From CAZYQW01 sp964649825 (GTDB taxonomy: Bacteria > Planctomycetota > B15-G4 > JADJEK01): a stretch of DNA of 64,000 nt. The notes under the pieces are model-generated. The model was not told the origin of the DNA and did not search any database. It saw only the letters and a list, made by a program, of their open reading frames with translations. Shown in pieces: positions 1 through 9,233 of the stretch. Position 1 is the first letter of the stretch. Every line of letters starts with the position of its first letter. Made by a program: the position numbers and the translations under genes. The stretch spans positions 70,550 to 134,549 of the forward strand of contig CAZYQW010000122.1 in the NCBI GenBank assembly GCA_964649825.1, read 5' to 3'.

Positions 1-513
1 ATCGGAGACGAGCGCGCGCGCGATGGCAACCCGCTGGCGCTGGCCTCCCGAGAGCTGGTCCGGCCGATGGAACCTCCGGTCGGCGAGGCCGACGATCTCG
101 AGCACCCGCGCGGCGCGTTCGCGCCGGAGCTTCCCCCGGATCCCCGCGTAGACGAGCGGAAGCTCGACGTTGCGCATCGCCGTCGCCCGCGGCAGCAGGT
201 GGAACGACTGGAAGACGAAGCCGATCCGCTCGTTCCGGATCCGAGCCAGCGCCCGGTCCGACATCCGCGCGACGTCGGTCCCGTCGAGCCGGTAGGTTCC
301 GGATGACGGCGAGTCGAGGCAGCCGAGCACGTTCAGCAGCGTCGACTTCCCCGACCCCGACGGCCCGACGATCGCGACGTGCTCGCCGTAGCCGATCGTC
401 AAGTCGACCCCGTCCAGGGCGCGAACCGCTCCCGCACCGATGCCGTAGACCTTCGCGATGGCTTCCAGTTCGACGGCGGCGCGAATCGCAGTGGCAGGAC
501 GCATTCCGCCCAT
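1..513 (-). CDS. ABC transporter ATP-binding protein, MacB/LolD type (partial)
   Basis: The gene runs off the left edge of the window; 171 residues are visible from an ATG at 513. The translation has a Walker A motif GPSGSGKS at residues 50-57, a Q-loop region (FQSFHLLP) and the ABC signature LSGGQRQRVAIARAL, and it stops just before the expected Walker B. The spacing and the sequence around LNVLGCLD and SGTYRLDG fit the MacB/LolD/FtsE-like group, which powers lipoprotein release or efflux through an FtsX-like permease. The permease would be expected further left, outside the window. A second in-frame ATG at 504 is an alternative start. Substrate unknown. Confidence 0.9.
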   Translation of the reverse strand, partial: MGGMRPATAIRAAVELEAIAKVYGIGAGAVRALDGVDLTIGYGEHVAIVGPSGSGKSTLLNVLGCLDSPSSGTYRLDGTDVARMSDRALARIRNERIGFVFQSFHLLPRATAMRNVELPLVYAGIRGKLRRERAARVLEIVGLADRRFHRPDQLSGGQRQRVAIARALVSD

Positions 514-836
514 ATTACGGGGGCGGGCGGAATCCGTTCCCGATCGCGAACAAGTAAAGGTCCCCCCGCCCCGGCGGCGGGTGGGCGTCGTCGCGACGCC
601 CTCGTCGGGCGCGCCTCGGTGCGTGGGTTTCCCGGGGTCTACGCGGCGTTTCTACAAATCCCAGGCTTCCGCGCCCGATCGACGGGCGTGACGGGGCGCG
701 ACGGCCCCGTACGGACCCCGCGCGCGATCCTCGCGTTCGGCATGGGCCTTGCAGTTCGTCGTCCGCCATCGTCGACGTCGACGAATCACCACGGGGCAGT
801 CACGGGGATCGATCCGTGGAGAAAGGACGGCAGACC
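514..836. other. Divergent intergenic region
   Basis: About 320 bases lie between the ABC ATPase (leftward) and the stress protein (rightward). No coding frame here shows the strong GC3 bias of the neighbours and no clear operator was found. It probably holds both promoters. Confidence 0.5.
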
Positions 837-2825
837 ATGTTGGAGCGACTCGCAAGCAAGAACCCGAACGTGTTGGGATTCCGGCTGACCGGAACCCTGT
901 TGCACGGAGATTCCGACCAGTTGCTTCCGCTGCTTCGACGGCAGATCGACCAACAGGGAGGGATCCGTGCGGTCATCGACGTCACGGGGCTCTCCTCCGT
1001 GGAGCCTCGGGCTCTTTGGGACGAGATCCAATTCGACGCGAAACACGCGGCCGACGTGATCCGATGCGCGATCCTCGGCGATCGGAAGTGGCAGGAGGTA
1101 GTGACGAACATCACCGCCCCGATGTTCACCGGCGATCGCGTCCGGTTCTTCCCGGTGGAGGAGGCCGATGCCGCGTGGGAGTTCGCGGAAGGCGGTGACG
1201 CGGTGCGCGTGTCGATCGCGGACGAACCGATCGCACGAAGCCCCGAGGACGTGGTCGCCTCGGAGAGGCTCGACCACGACGCGAAAGCCGCGGCGCTCGA
1301 TGATCTGAGTCGAGACGAGGCACAGCTCATGATCGCGGATGACGACGGATTCCAGGGCGGCCGGCCTCCCGATCTGCAGCGGATCGACGCGGCGCGGCGA
1401 GAGCTCGAGACTCGACGTCCGATCATCGTGGCGACCGACTTCAGCGACGACGCCCGGCGCGCCTATTCCCCGGCCCTAGAGCTCGCGTCGCGACTCGGCG
1501 TCGAGGTGCGGCTCGTTCACGTGGTGCCGCCGAGCCGGGTCATCCCCGGACCGCCCGTCGCGGGCATTCCCGCCGCCGTGCCGCCGGCGTTGGTGGACGA
1601 TGCAGCGCTGACCGAGGACGCGCGGCGCCGAATGGCGCAGGAAGTCGAGCGACTGGCCCAGCCCACGTCGCCGGCGATCCACGGAGACGTCATCAACGGG
1701 GTCTCGTCGAGCGACGCTCTGAGCGACTACGCCGAGAAGCAGGACGCCGAGCTGATCCTCATAGGCTCCGCCGCAAAAAGCGCGTTCGGACGGTTCCTTG
1801 GCGGAAGCACGAGCGAGGAGGTCCTCCACCGGTGCGCTCGCCCGGTGCTCGTGGTTCCGCCGTCGAACGCCGCGTTCCTCGCGGCGCGGCCGCACCTGGG
1901 CATCACGATCGAAGGCGACGAGAGCGGCGGCGCGCCGTCGATCGAGCCCGCCCTCGACCTGGCTCGCCGGCTCGGCGCGCAGGTGACGCTCATCCACGCC
2001 ATCGTGCCGGGCGCGGCGACCCCGCTCGCTGACCCGGCGACCGCGCTCGACACGCGGCGCGAGCGCGAGACGGCCGAGACGGCAACCGAGCTCTTGGCGC
2101 GCGTGCGTGCGTCGATGCTCGACCTGCCGGTCGACACGGCGGTCGTCGAGGGTCCCACCATCGACGAGGCGGTCACCACCGCCGCGCGGGATCGCAACGT
2201 CGACGTTCTGTGCATGGTGTCGCACGGCCACCGAGGACTCTCCCGTCTCGTCTTCGGCGGCGCCACCGAGGCGGTGCTGCGGCGAGCCGAACTCCCGGTC
2301 GTGATCTTCGCCGGCGTGCGGGCCGACCAGAGCACCGAGCGCGCGCAGAAGGCCGAGACCGTCGCGGACGCGAGCGAGCATGAGCCGCTCCAGCGTCCCG
2401 GCGCCGTCGACCGGCTGAACAAGCTCATCCGTGGCGAGATCTCGGCGATCGAGACGTACGTCCAGGCGCTGGAAGGTCTGGGCAACGAGCACGCGGCCAA
2501 CACTCTGGAGCGACTCAAGAAGGAACACATCGACGCCACGAACCTGCTGCGCGCGCAGGTGCATGCGTTGCACGGCGTGCCGTCGACCGCCTCCGGCCCG
2601 TGGGGCACGTTCGCGAAGCTGGCCGAGAGCGCCGCGCAGATCTTCGGAGATGCGGCAGCCCTGCGCACGCTTCAGGAGGGCGAAGCACTGGGCGTCCGGT
2701 GGTACGAGGACGCGATCCGCGCGGATCACATGCCGTCCGACACTCGACGGGTCATCCGCGAGACCCTCCTGCCGCGGCAGCGGACGCACGTCGAGACCCT
2801 GCGGTACTTGAGCTCGGAGCGCTGA
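837..2825 (+). CDS. Four-domain stress protein: SpoIIAA-like, two Usp domains, DUF2383
   Basis: A 662-residue protein. Residues 1 to about 115 resemble the SpoIIAA-like (PF11964) fold, with a strand pattern such as VIDVTGLSSVEP. Two universal stress protein domains follow, at about 195-345 (starts IIVATDFSDDARR and carries the nucleotide-loop residues GSAAKSAFGRFLGGST) and about 352-495 (SHGHRGLSRLVFGGAT). The C-terminus (about 522-655) resembles the DUF2383 ferritin-like four-helix family, with LNKLIRGEISAIETY. I chose the ATG at 837 because AAAGGA lies nine bases upstream; an in-frame GTG at 816 would add seven residues. Usp domains usually bind ATP and respond to stress. The domain combination is unusual; the function of the whole protein is unknown. 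Confidence 0.88.
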   Translation: MLERLASKNPNVLGFRLTGTLLHGDSDQLLPLLRRQIDQQGGIRAVIDVTGLSSVEPRALWDEIQFDAKHAADVIRCAILGDRKWQEVVTNITAPMFTGDRVRFFPVEEADAAWEFAEGGDAVRVSIADEPIARSPEDVVASERLDHDAKAAALDDLSRDEAQLMIADDDGFQGGRPPDLQRIDAARRELETRRPIIVATDFSDDARRAYSPALELASRLGVEVRLVHVVPPSRVIPGPPVAGIPAAVPPALVDDAALTEDARRRMAQEVERLAQPTSPAIHGDVINGVSSSDALSDYAEKQDAELILIGSAAKSAFGRFLGGSTSEEVLHRCARPVLVVPPSNAAFLAARPHLGITIEGDESGGAPSIEPALDLARRLGAQVTLIHAIVPGAATPLADPATALDTRRERETAETATELLARVRASMLDLPVDTAVVEGPTIDEAVTTAARDRNVDVLCMVSHGHRGLSRLVFGGATEAVLRRAELPVVIFAGVRADQSTERAQKAETVADASEHEPLQRPGAVDRLNKLIRGEISAIETYVQALEGLGNEHAANTLERLKKEHIDATNLLRAQVHALHGVPSTASGPWGTFAKLAESAAQIFGDAAALRTLQEGEALGVRWYEDAIRADHMPSDTRRVIRETLLPRQRTHVETLRYLSSER

Positions 2826-2856
2826 GCGAGCGAGCCGACCCAGGCCGACGAGGCCG

Positions 2857-2888
2857 CCGGTCGCGGGTCGCCCTTCCCCCGCGACCGG
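2857..2888 (+). terminator. Putative terminator after the stress protein
   Basis: An 11-bp perfect inverted repeat (CCGGTCGCGGG at 2857-2867 and CCCGCGACCGG at 2878-2888) with a ten-base loop lies 32 bases after the stop codon, followed by GGCCGTTTT. The T-run is short, so efficiency is uncertain. Confidence 0.6.
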
Positions 2889-3016
2889 GGCCGTTTTCCG
2901 GTCCGGCGGAGATCGACCTTCGCTGGCGCGCCGAGTTCGCTGCCGCCCGAGGCCCCTCTCCGGTTGCGTAGGGTCGGGTCCGGAGAACCTCAAAGCGTCA
3001 CGCGGTAGGGACGGTT

Positions 3017-3616
3017 CTACTTCGACGATTCGACAATGGCAATGAGCCTGGACTTCACCGCCGGCCACTCTTCGGCAATGACGCTGAAATAGACGGTGTC
3101 CCGGACGTGCCCGTCCCACAGTGTCATATGCCGCCGAAGCACGCCTTCGCGCGTACAACCGACCCGCTCCATGGCACGCTGCGAACGGACATTGCGGAGA
3201 TCCGTCTTGAGCTGCACGCGAATCGCCCCAAGCGTCTCGAACGCGTGGCCGAACAGAAGGAGCTTGCATTCCACGTTGACGCCCGTGCCCTGGGAGGTGG
3301 CGGCGATCCACGTGTGACCGATCTCGACGGCGCGGTCGCGCGGGCGGACGTCGAAGTATCGGGTCGATCCGATCGCGCGTCCCCGCGCTCGATCCACGAT
3401 CGCGAACGGCACCTGCGCCCCGAGATCCTGCCGGCACGCGGAGACGATGTACGCCTCCGCGTCCGCCGCGCTCTTCAAGGCCGGACGGGTCATGAAGCGC
3501 CACAGCTCCTCGTCCGCGCCGGCCGCGAACAGGTCGGCGGCGTGGCGCGGCTCGAGCGGCTCGAGTCGCACCGTCTTGCCCTCGAGCGTGACCGGCGCCA
3601 CCTCGAACAAGGTCAT
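3017..3616 (-). CDS. GNAT-family N-acetyltransferase (RimJ/RimL-like)
   Basis: A 199-residue protein starting MTLFEVAPVTLEG. Motifs typical of GNAT enzymes are visible: an N-terminal LEPLEPRHAADLF, a central EIGHTWI strand, an acetyl-CoA loop region TSQGTGVN, and a C-terminal YFSVIAEEWPAVK typical of RimJ/RimL-like members that acetylate protein N-termini or small amines. The ATG at 3616 overlaps the TGA of the upstream YHS lipoprotein gene (ATGA, 3613-3616), which suggests translational coupling in the copA operon. A longer frame upstream is an overlap artefact. The acceptor substrate is not predictable. Confidence 0.9.
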   Translation of the reverse strand: MTLFEVAPVTLEGKTVRLEPLEPRHAADLFAAGADEELWRFMTRPALKSAADAEAYIVSACRQDLGAQVPFAIVDRARGRAIGSTRYFDVRPRDRAVEIGHTWIAATSQGTGVNVECKLLLFGHAFETLGAIRVQLKTDLRNVRSQRAMERVGCTREGVLRRHMTLWDGHVRDTVYFSVIAEEWPAVKSRLIAIVESSK

Positions 3617-3981
3617 TCGCCGCTGTCGATCTTGGCCACGTACTTCTGCGGGTCCGCGTCGAACTTCTTGTTGCACGACGCACAGCAGAGGAACACGACG
3701 CGGTCTCCGACCACCTTCTTCACCGGCGTGCCCATCTCGCCGAGCGGCTCGCCGCTGACCGGACACGTGGATTGCTTCAACGCGAGGACGCGGTCCGCGT
3801 CGTCCAGCCCCTCCAACCCCGCGGGGATCTCCATGTCATCCATCGTCGCCGGCGTCTTCTCGGTCGCCTTGTTGGTGGAGGGCGCCCCGGAGGGCTCGTC
3901 GCTCTTCGACGTCTTGTCGCTGCACGCGAACGTGGCCGAGAGGATCGCCGTAGCCGCGAGGATCTGAGTGAACCGGACCAT
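3613..3981 (-). CDS. YHS/TRASH-like metal-binding lipoprotein
   Basis: A 122-residue lipoprotein. The signal peptide MVRFTQILAATAILSATFAC gives a lipobox with Cys20. The mature C-terminal half has a Cys-rich metal-site pattern: Cys73 in CPVSG and Cys99, Cys100 and Cys103 in LCCASC, followed by a DPQKYVAKI tail. This is typical of small YHS-like heavy-metal-binding proteins found beside metal exporters. The start is set by AAGGAG six bases before the ATG; a longer frame to 4038 lacks that support. It lies 67 bp downstream of copA and its stop overlaps the GNAT start. It likely buffers or hands over copper outside the membrane (inference). Confidence 0.87.
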   Translation of the reverse strand: MVRFTQILAATAILSATFACSDKTSKSDEPSGAPSTNKATEKTPATMDDMEIPAGLEGLDDADRVLALKQSTCPVSGEPLGEMGTPVKKVVGDRVVFLCCASCNKKFDADPQKYVAKIDSGE

Positions 3982-4048
3982 CTGTGTCTCCTTCGAGGCG
4001 GGGAAGAGGACCGCGCAACGCCCTGCTGCGCCGATCACGTTCTGGACA

Positions 4049-6292
4049 TCAAAGCCTCGCCGCCTTGAGGCGCAAGGCGTTTGCGATCACCGACACCGAA
4101 CTCAGGCTCATCGCGGCCGCCGCGATCATCGGCGACGGCAGCAACCCGAGCCACGGATAGAGCACGCCCGCCGCGATCGGAACGCCGAGCGCGTTGTACC
4201 CGAACGCGAAGACGAGGTTCTGCCGAACGTTCGTCATCGTCGACCGGCTCAGCCGCCGCGCGAAGTCGATCGTCCGGAGGTCGCCATGGATCAGCGTCAC
4301 GGGCGCGCTCTCCATCGCGACGTCCGTGCCCGTGCCCATCGCGATCCCGACGTCGGCGCTCGCGAGGGCCGGAGCATCGTTGACGCCGTCCCCCGCCATC
4401 GCGACCGTGGCGCCACCACGTTCGAGGTCTTCGACGAGACGCTGCTTGTCCTCGGGCCGCAGGTCGGCATGCACCTCATCGATCCCGAGGCGCCGCGCCA
4501 CCGCGCGCGCCGTCGACTCGCCGTCGCCGGTCATCATGATGAGGCGCAGACCCGACCGCCGCAGCCGCGCCACCGCGTCCGGAGTCGATTCCTTGATCGA
4601 GTCGGCGACGGCGAGCACGGCGACGAGGCGTCCGTCGAACGCGAGGAGGATCGCGGTGGAGCCGTCCCGGCGGAGCGCTTCGGCACGTTCGGCCCCTGTC
4701 GCCGCGTCGACGCCGAGACGATCGAGCAGACGGGCGTTGCCGAGTCCGATCGTCTTTCCCCCGACCTCGCCGGTCACTCCTTCGCCCGTGTGCGATCGAA
4801 AGCCGGCCACGTTCGCGGGGGAGACACCGCGCTCGTCGGCGCCCTTCACGATCGCCCGCGCCAGCGGATGCTCGCTCGATCGTTCGAGCCCCGCCGCGAA
4901 GGAAAGCACCTCGTCCTCGCCAAGCGCTTCGCCGAACACCTCGATGGACACCAGGCTCGGCCGCCCTTCGGTCAGCGTTCCCGTCTTGTCGACCACGAGC
5001 GTGTCGACGTCGCAGAGCTGCTCGATCGCCTCGGCGTTCCGGAACAGGACGCCCGACGACGCCCCTCTTCCCATCGCCACCATGATCGACATCGGAGTGG
5101 CAAGTCCGAGCGCGCACGGACACGCGATGATCAACACCGACACCGCGATCACGATCGCGTGCGCGAGGCGCGGCTCCGGACCGACGGCGGCCCAGGTCAC
5201 GAACACCAGCACGGCCGCGACGACGACGGCCGGCACGAAGACCCGCGCGACGCGATCGACGAGGTTCTGCACCGGAGCCCGGCTCCGCTGGGCCTCCGCG
5301 ACCCGCGCGACGATGCGCGAAAGCAGTGTATCCGCGCCGACGCCGCTCGCCTCGATGACGAGGCCGCCGTCGCCGTTCATAGTACCGCCGATCACCGCGT
5401 CCCCCAGCCCTCTCATGACCGGCATCGACTCGCCGGTCACCATCGACTCGTCGATCGCGCTCTCGCCCTCGCGCACCACGCCGTCGACCGGGACGCTCTC
5501 GCCGGGACGAACTCGAAGCCGATCTCCGACCACCACGTCCTCGAGCGGAACGTCTTCCTCGCGGCCGCCGGACGAAAGGCGCCGCGCCCGCCGCGGCGCG
5601 AGGTCGAGGAGCGAGCGGAGCGCGTCGCCGGTCCGGCGCCGAGCTCGTAGCTCGAGGACCTGCCCGAAGAGCACGAGCGTGACGATCATCGCCGCCGCCT
5701 CGAAGTAGACCGGCGGCGCGCCGCCCTCGTGACGGAACGAAGCGGGAAACCACTCTGGCGCGACGGTGGCCGCCACGCTGTAGACCCAAGCAGTGCCGGT
5801 GCCGATCCCGATCAGGGTGAACATGTTCGGATTTCGCGAGCGCAGCGAGGCCCACATCCGCACGAAGAACGGCCAGCCGCACCAGAGCACGACGGGCGAC
5901 GAGAGGAGGAGCTGCACCCACGGCGTCGCCGCGGGAGGGAGCACGGCGTGGCTCGTCGCCATCTCCCCCATCGCCAGAACGAAGGCGAGCGCCGTGAACG
6001 GTACGCTCCACCACAGCCGTCGCTGCATGTCGACCAGTTCGCCGCCGTCGCCGTCCTCGGTCGCGACCGGATCCAGCCGTTCGAGCGCCATGCCGCAGAT
6101 CGGGCAGTCGCCCGGACCGTCCTGGATCACCTCCGGATGCATAGGGCAGGTGAAGCGACCGGTGCCGCCCTTGCCGCTCGATGGTGATTCCTTCCGGGCC
6201 GCGTGGTCGGAATGAGCGCAGCAGGACTCGGCCGCGCTCTCGGGGCCTTCTCGGGATGCCGTCAACTCGAGCCTCCTTGGTCGCCGACTCAC
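4049..6292 (-). CDS. copA: Copper-exporting P1B-type ATPase with N-terminal heavy-metal-binding domain
   Basis: A 747-residue P1B ATPase. Residues 47-66 hold a heavy-metal-binding domain (FTCPMHPEV ... CPIC) in place of the usual HMA domains. Other motifs are the TGES actuator loop, the membrane metal site Cys391-Pro-Cys393, the phosphorylated Asp435 in DKTGTLTEG, and the GDGVNDAP hinge. The last membrane helices carry GYN and MSLSS, the Cu(I) signature residues. The role is ATP-driven export of Cu(I), or possibly Ag(I), across the inner membrane. It is the first gene of a leftward operon with the YHS lipoprotein and GNAT genes. A 16-bp palindrome lies 27 bp upstream of its start and may control it. 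Confidence 0.94.
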   Translation of the reverse strand: MSRRPRRLELTASREGPESAAESCCAHSDHAARKESPSSGKGGTGRFTCPMHPEVIQDGPGDCPICGMALERLDPVATEDGDGGELVDMQRRLWWSVPFTALAFVLAMGEMATSHAVLPPAATPWVQLLLSSPVVLWCGWPFFVRMWASLRSRNPNMFTLIGIGTGTAWVYSVAATVAPEWFPASFRHEGGAPPVYFEAAAMIVTLVLFGQVLELRARRRTGDALRSLLDLAPRRARRLSSGGREEDVPLEDVVVGDRLRVRPGESVPVDGVVREGESAIDESMVTGESMPVMRGLGDAVIGGTMNGDGGLVIEASGVGADTLLSRIVARVAEAQRSRAPVQNLVDRVARVFVPAVVVAAVLVFVTWAAVGPEPRLAHAIVIAVSVLIIACPCALGLATPMSIMVAMGRGASSGVLFRNAEAIEQLCDVDTLVVDKTGTLTEGRPSLVSIEVFGEALGEDEVLSFAAGLERSSEHPLARAIVKGADERGVSPANVAGFRSHTGEGVTGEVGGKTIGLGNARLLDRLGVDAATGAERAEALRRDGSTAILLAFDGRLVAVLAVADSIKESTPDAVARLRRSGLRLIMMTGDGESTARAVARRLGIDEVHADLRPEDKQRLVEDLERGGATVAMAGDGVNDAPALASADVGIAMGTGTDVAMESAPVTLIHGDLRTIDFARRLSRSTMTNVRQNLVFAFGYNALGVPIAAGVLYPWLGLLPSPMIAAAAMSLSSVSVIANALRLKAARL

Positions 6293-6318
6293 TCTCGCAC
6301 TCTTCTACCGAATAGCCT

Positions 6319-6334
6319 CCCACGTTAACGTGGG
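6319..6334. promoter_or_regulatory. 16-bp perfect palindrome in divergent promoter
   Basis: CCCACGTTAACGTGGG is a perfect dyad lying in the 66-bp gap between the copA start (leftward) and the S46 peptidase start (rightward). Its position fits an operator for a dimeric regulator of one or both genes. It does not match the CueR consensus I know, and no regulator gene is adjacent. Confidence 0.6.
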
Positions 6335-6358
6335 GACGCATCCACTCGGAGTCCAACC

Positions 6359-8416
6359 ATGAAGACCTTCGCGCACGGAGTCGTGCTGCTCGCCTTTCTC
6401 GCCCCGGTCGCCGCCCCGAAGGAGGGAATGTGGACGTACCACAATCCACCCCGCGAAAGGTTGAAGGAGGAGTACGGGTTCGACGCGACGGACGAATGGC
6501 TCGATCATCTGCGTCTCTCGTCGGTGCGCTTCAACGACGGTGGGTCGGCGTCCTTCGTGTCGCCGCACGGTCTCGTCGTCACCAACCATCACGTCGGCGT
6601 GTCCTCGATCCAGAAGGTCTCGACGAAGACCCACGACTACGTGCAGGACGGCATGTTCGCGCAGACCTTGACCGACGAGCTCGGGGTGCCGGACCTCGAA
6701 CTGAACGTCCTCGTCGGAATGACCGACGTGACGAGCGGCGTACGTTCCGCCGTGCCCGACGGCGCCGGGCCCGAGGAGGCCGCGCGGCTGCGACGCGAAG
6801 CGATCAACGCGATCGAGGCCGCGGCGCGCGCGAAGAACCCGGACCGCAACGTCGAGGTCGTCACGCTCTATCGCGGCGGCGAGTATTGGCTGTACGAGTA
6901 CGACCGCTACACCGACGTGCGGCTCGTCTTCGCGCCCGAGGGTCAGGTCGGCTACTACGGAGGCGATCCGGACAACTTCACGTTCCCGCGCTTCAACCTC
7001 GACTTCTCGCTCTTCCGCGTCTACCGCGACGGCAAGCCGGCGCACACGCCGCACTACCTGCGATGGAACTCGGACGGCGTCCGCGAGGGCGACCTTACGT
7101 TCACGTCGGGACATCCCGGACGCACCGAGCGGCTGATGACGTTGAAGCAGGTCGAGCGCATCCGGGACGTCGAGCGGCCCCGCTCGCTGAAGACGATCGA
7201 CAAGCTCCGCGAGGCCTTGCTCGAGTACGGCAAGCGCGGCGCCGAGGAAGAGCGCCAGGCGAAGGACACGCTGTTGTCGTACGAGAACGCCCGCAAGCTC
7301 TTCACCGGGCAGCTCCGCGGTTTGAACGATCCGTCCCTGCTCGCTCGGAAGGCTGAGGAGGAGCGAACGCTGAAGGAGGCAGTGGCCGCCAAACCGGACG
7401 TGAAGGCGGCGGTCGGCAACGCGTGGGGAGAGATTGCGGACGCGCTCGGAAGGCTCGATCGGATCGACGATCAGCAGTACTTCAGCCGGCTCCGGGGTGA
7501 CCTGTTCACGATCGCGCAGCAGATCGTCCGCTACGTCGAGGAGCGCGAGAAACCGACCGGCGAACGTCTCCCGGAGTACCTCGACACCGAGGCCGTCGAG
7601 CGGAGGATCACGGCCGACCGGCCGCTCTTCGCCGGGCTCGACGAAGCGATCCTGCGCGCCTCCCTGGAGCTCGCGCAGGAGGGCCTCGCCGCGGACGATC
7701 CGTTCCTCACCGCCGCGCTCGCCGGCAAGTCTCCGGCCGAGGTGGCGCACCGCGTCACGCACGAGACCAATCTCACCGATCCGTCCGTGCGCCGTACGCT
7801 CCTCGAGGGCGGCAAGGAAGCCGTCGCCAAATCGATCGACCCGATGATCCTGCTCGCCCGTGCCGTCGATCCGCTGCTGCGTTCGCTGCGCAAGGCACAC
7901 GAGGAGATCTCGACCGAGCTGACGCTCGCGTCGGGGCGCATCGCGGAGGCGCGATTCGCGGTCTACGGAAACGCCGTCTATCCGGACGCGACGTTCACCC
8001 TGAGGCTCTCGTGCGGCGAGGCGAAGGGGTACGAGGAGAACACGACGTTGGTTCCGTGGAAGACCACGTTCTACGGGCTCTACGGGCGCGCGCGCTCGTT
8101 CGATGACGAGTCGCCGTTCGACCTGCCGGCGCGCTTCTATCGCAACGAGGCCCGCGTCGACCTGTCGACGCCGCTCAACTTCGTCACCACCAACGACATC
8201 ACCGGCGGCAACTCGGGCAGCCCCGTCGTGAACCGCGACGGCGAGCTGATCGGGCTCTGTTTCGACGGGAACGTCCAGAGCATGCCGAACGACTTCGTCT
8301 TCGGCGACGGCGCCGACCGTTGCGTCGTGGTCCACGCCGGCGGCATCATCGAGGCGCTCGACAAGATCTACGGAGCGCGGCGTCTGGTCGAGGAGCTGAT
8401 CGGCGTCGACCGCTGA
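6359..8416 (+). CDS. S46-family dipeptidyl peptidase (DPP7-like)
   Basis: A 685-residue exported serine peptidase. After a short hydrophobic leader comes the S46 hallmark KEGMWTYHN at residues 21-29, then the histidine motif TNHHVG (75-80) and the serine motif GGNSGSPV with probable nucleophile Ser619. The length is close to the usual 680-720. The downstream FDGN motif has Gly where acid-specific DPP11 enzymes carry Arg, which suggests a DPP7-like preference for hydrophobic residues (inference). These enzymes remove dipeptides from peptide N-termini in the periplasm. The gene is divergent from copA. Confidence 0.93.
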   Translation: MKTFAHGVVLLAFLAPVAAPKEGMWTYHNPPRERLKEEYGFDATDEWLDHLRLSSVRFNDGGSASFVSPHGLVVTNHHVGVSSIQKVSTKTHDYVQDGMFAQTLTDELGVPDLELNVLVGMTDVTSGVRSAVPDGAGPEEAARLRREAINAIEAAARAKNPDRNVEVVTLYRGGEYWLYEYDRYTDVRLVFAPEGQVGYYGGDPDNFTFPRFNLDFSLFRVYRDGKPAHTPHYLRWNSDGVREGDLTFTSGHPGRTERLMTLKQVERIRDVERPRSLKTIDKLREALLEYGKRGAEEERQAKDTLLSYENARKLFTGQLRGLNDPSLLARKAEEERTLKEAVAAKPDVKAAVGNAWGEIADALGRLDRIDDQQYFSRLRGDLFTIAQQIVRYVEEREKPTGERLPEYLDTEAVERRITADRPLFAGLDEAILRASLELAQEGLAADDPFLTAALAGKSPAEVAHRVTHETNLTDPSVRRTLLEGGKEAVAKSIDPMILLARAVDPLLRSLRKAHEEISTELTLASGRIAEARFAVYGNAVYPDATFTLRLSCGEAKGYEENTTLVPWKTTFYGLYGRARSFDDESPFDLPARFYRNEARVDLSTPLNFVTTNDITGGNSGSPVVNRDGELIGLCFDGNVQSMPNDFVFGDGADRCVVVHAGGIIEALDKIYGARRLVEELIGVDR

Positions 8417-8429
8417 CGGCGTTTCCGCG

Positions 8430-9233
8430 TCAACGCGACCCGTCGAGGCCGAAGAACGCCTCGGCGGTGCGCGTCGTGATCCGCGCCACCGTCTCCAGAT
8501 CGACGCCGCGCGAGCGGGCCACCGCGGCGGCGATGTGCGGGAGGATGGACGGCTCGTTGCGCCCCTTCCACGGCTTGGGCCGGAACGACTTCGGCAGAAG
8601 GAAGGGCGCGTCGGTCTCGATCATCAACCGATCATCGGGAATACGCGGCACGAGCTCGCGCACCGACGTGCCGCGACGATCGTCGCACACGAAGCCGGTG
8701 ATCCCGACGCAGAGCCCGAGCTCGAGGTATCGGTCGAGCGCGACGCCGTCGCCCGTGAAGCAATGGACCACGGCCGGCGGCAACGAGCCGTCGAACTGGC
8801 TCAGCACCTCGACCATGGCGTCGGTCGCCGCACGCTCGTGCAGGAAAAGCGGCTTCTTCAGCTCGACCGCCATCTGCACCTGCCGCTCGAACCACTTGCG
8901 CTGGTCGTCGCGCGTCGAGAACTCCCGCTCGAAGTCGAGACCGCACTCCCCCAACGCGACCACGCCCGGGCTGGCGACCAGCTCGCGCAACCTCGGCAAC
9001 GTGTGACGATTCGCGCAGCGGGCGTTGTGCGGATGGACGCCGACCGTCGCGAACAGCCTCCCCGGATGGGTTGCGGCGAGCCCGACCGCCTGCGCGCTGC
9101 CGGGAAGGCTGACCCCCGTCACGATCATTCGTGAGACCCCGGCCTGCGCCGCCCGCGAGAGCACGTCGTCAAGATCCGCCCGGAACGCGCGATGCGTCAG
9201 GTTGACGCCGATGTCGACGAGCTGCTCTGTCAT
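8430..9233 (-). CDS. tatD: TatD-family metal-dependent DNase
   Basis: A 267-residue TIM-barrel hydrolase. It opens with VDIGVNLTHRAF as in E. coli TatD (which lacks the HxH of other family members) and carries TVGVHPHNA, ALGECGLDF, VVHCFTGD, CVGITGFVCDDRRGT and IETDAPFLLP, which supply the metal ligands. The family has 3'-5' exonuclease activity on single-stranded DNA and is linked to repair and DNA degradation. The gene converges with the S46 peptidase, with 13 bp between the stops. Confidence 0.95.
   Translation of the reverse strand: MTEQLVDIGVNLTHRAFRADLDDVLSRAAQAGVSRMIVTGVSLPGSAQAVGLAATHPGRLFATVGVHPHNARCANRHTLPRLRELVASPGVVALGECGLDFEREFSTRDDQRKWFERQVQMAVELKKPLFLHERAATDAMVEVLSQFDGSLPPAVVHCFTGDGVALDRYLELGLCVGITGFVCDDRRGTSVRELVPRIPDDRLMIETDAPFLLPKSFRPKPWKGRNEPSILPHIAAAVARSRGVDLETVARITTRTAEAFFGLDGSR

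Noticed and set aside
1476..3683. 735-codon open frame on the minus strand
   Set aside because: Antisense to the Usp gene and lacking any domain; Arg/Gly-rich composition of a shadow.
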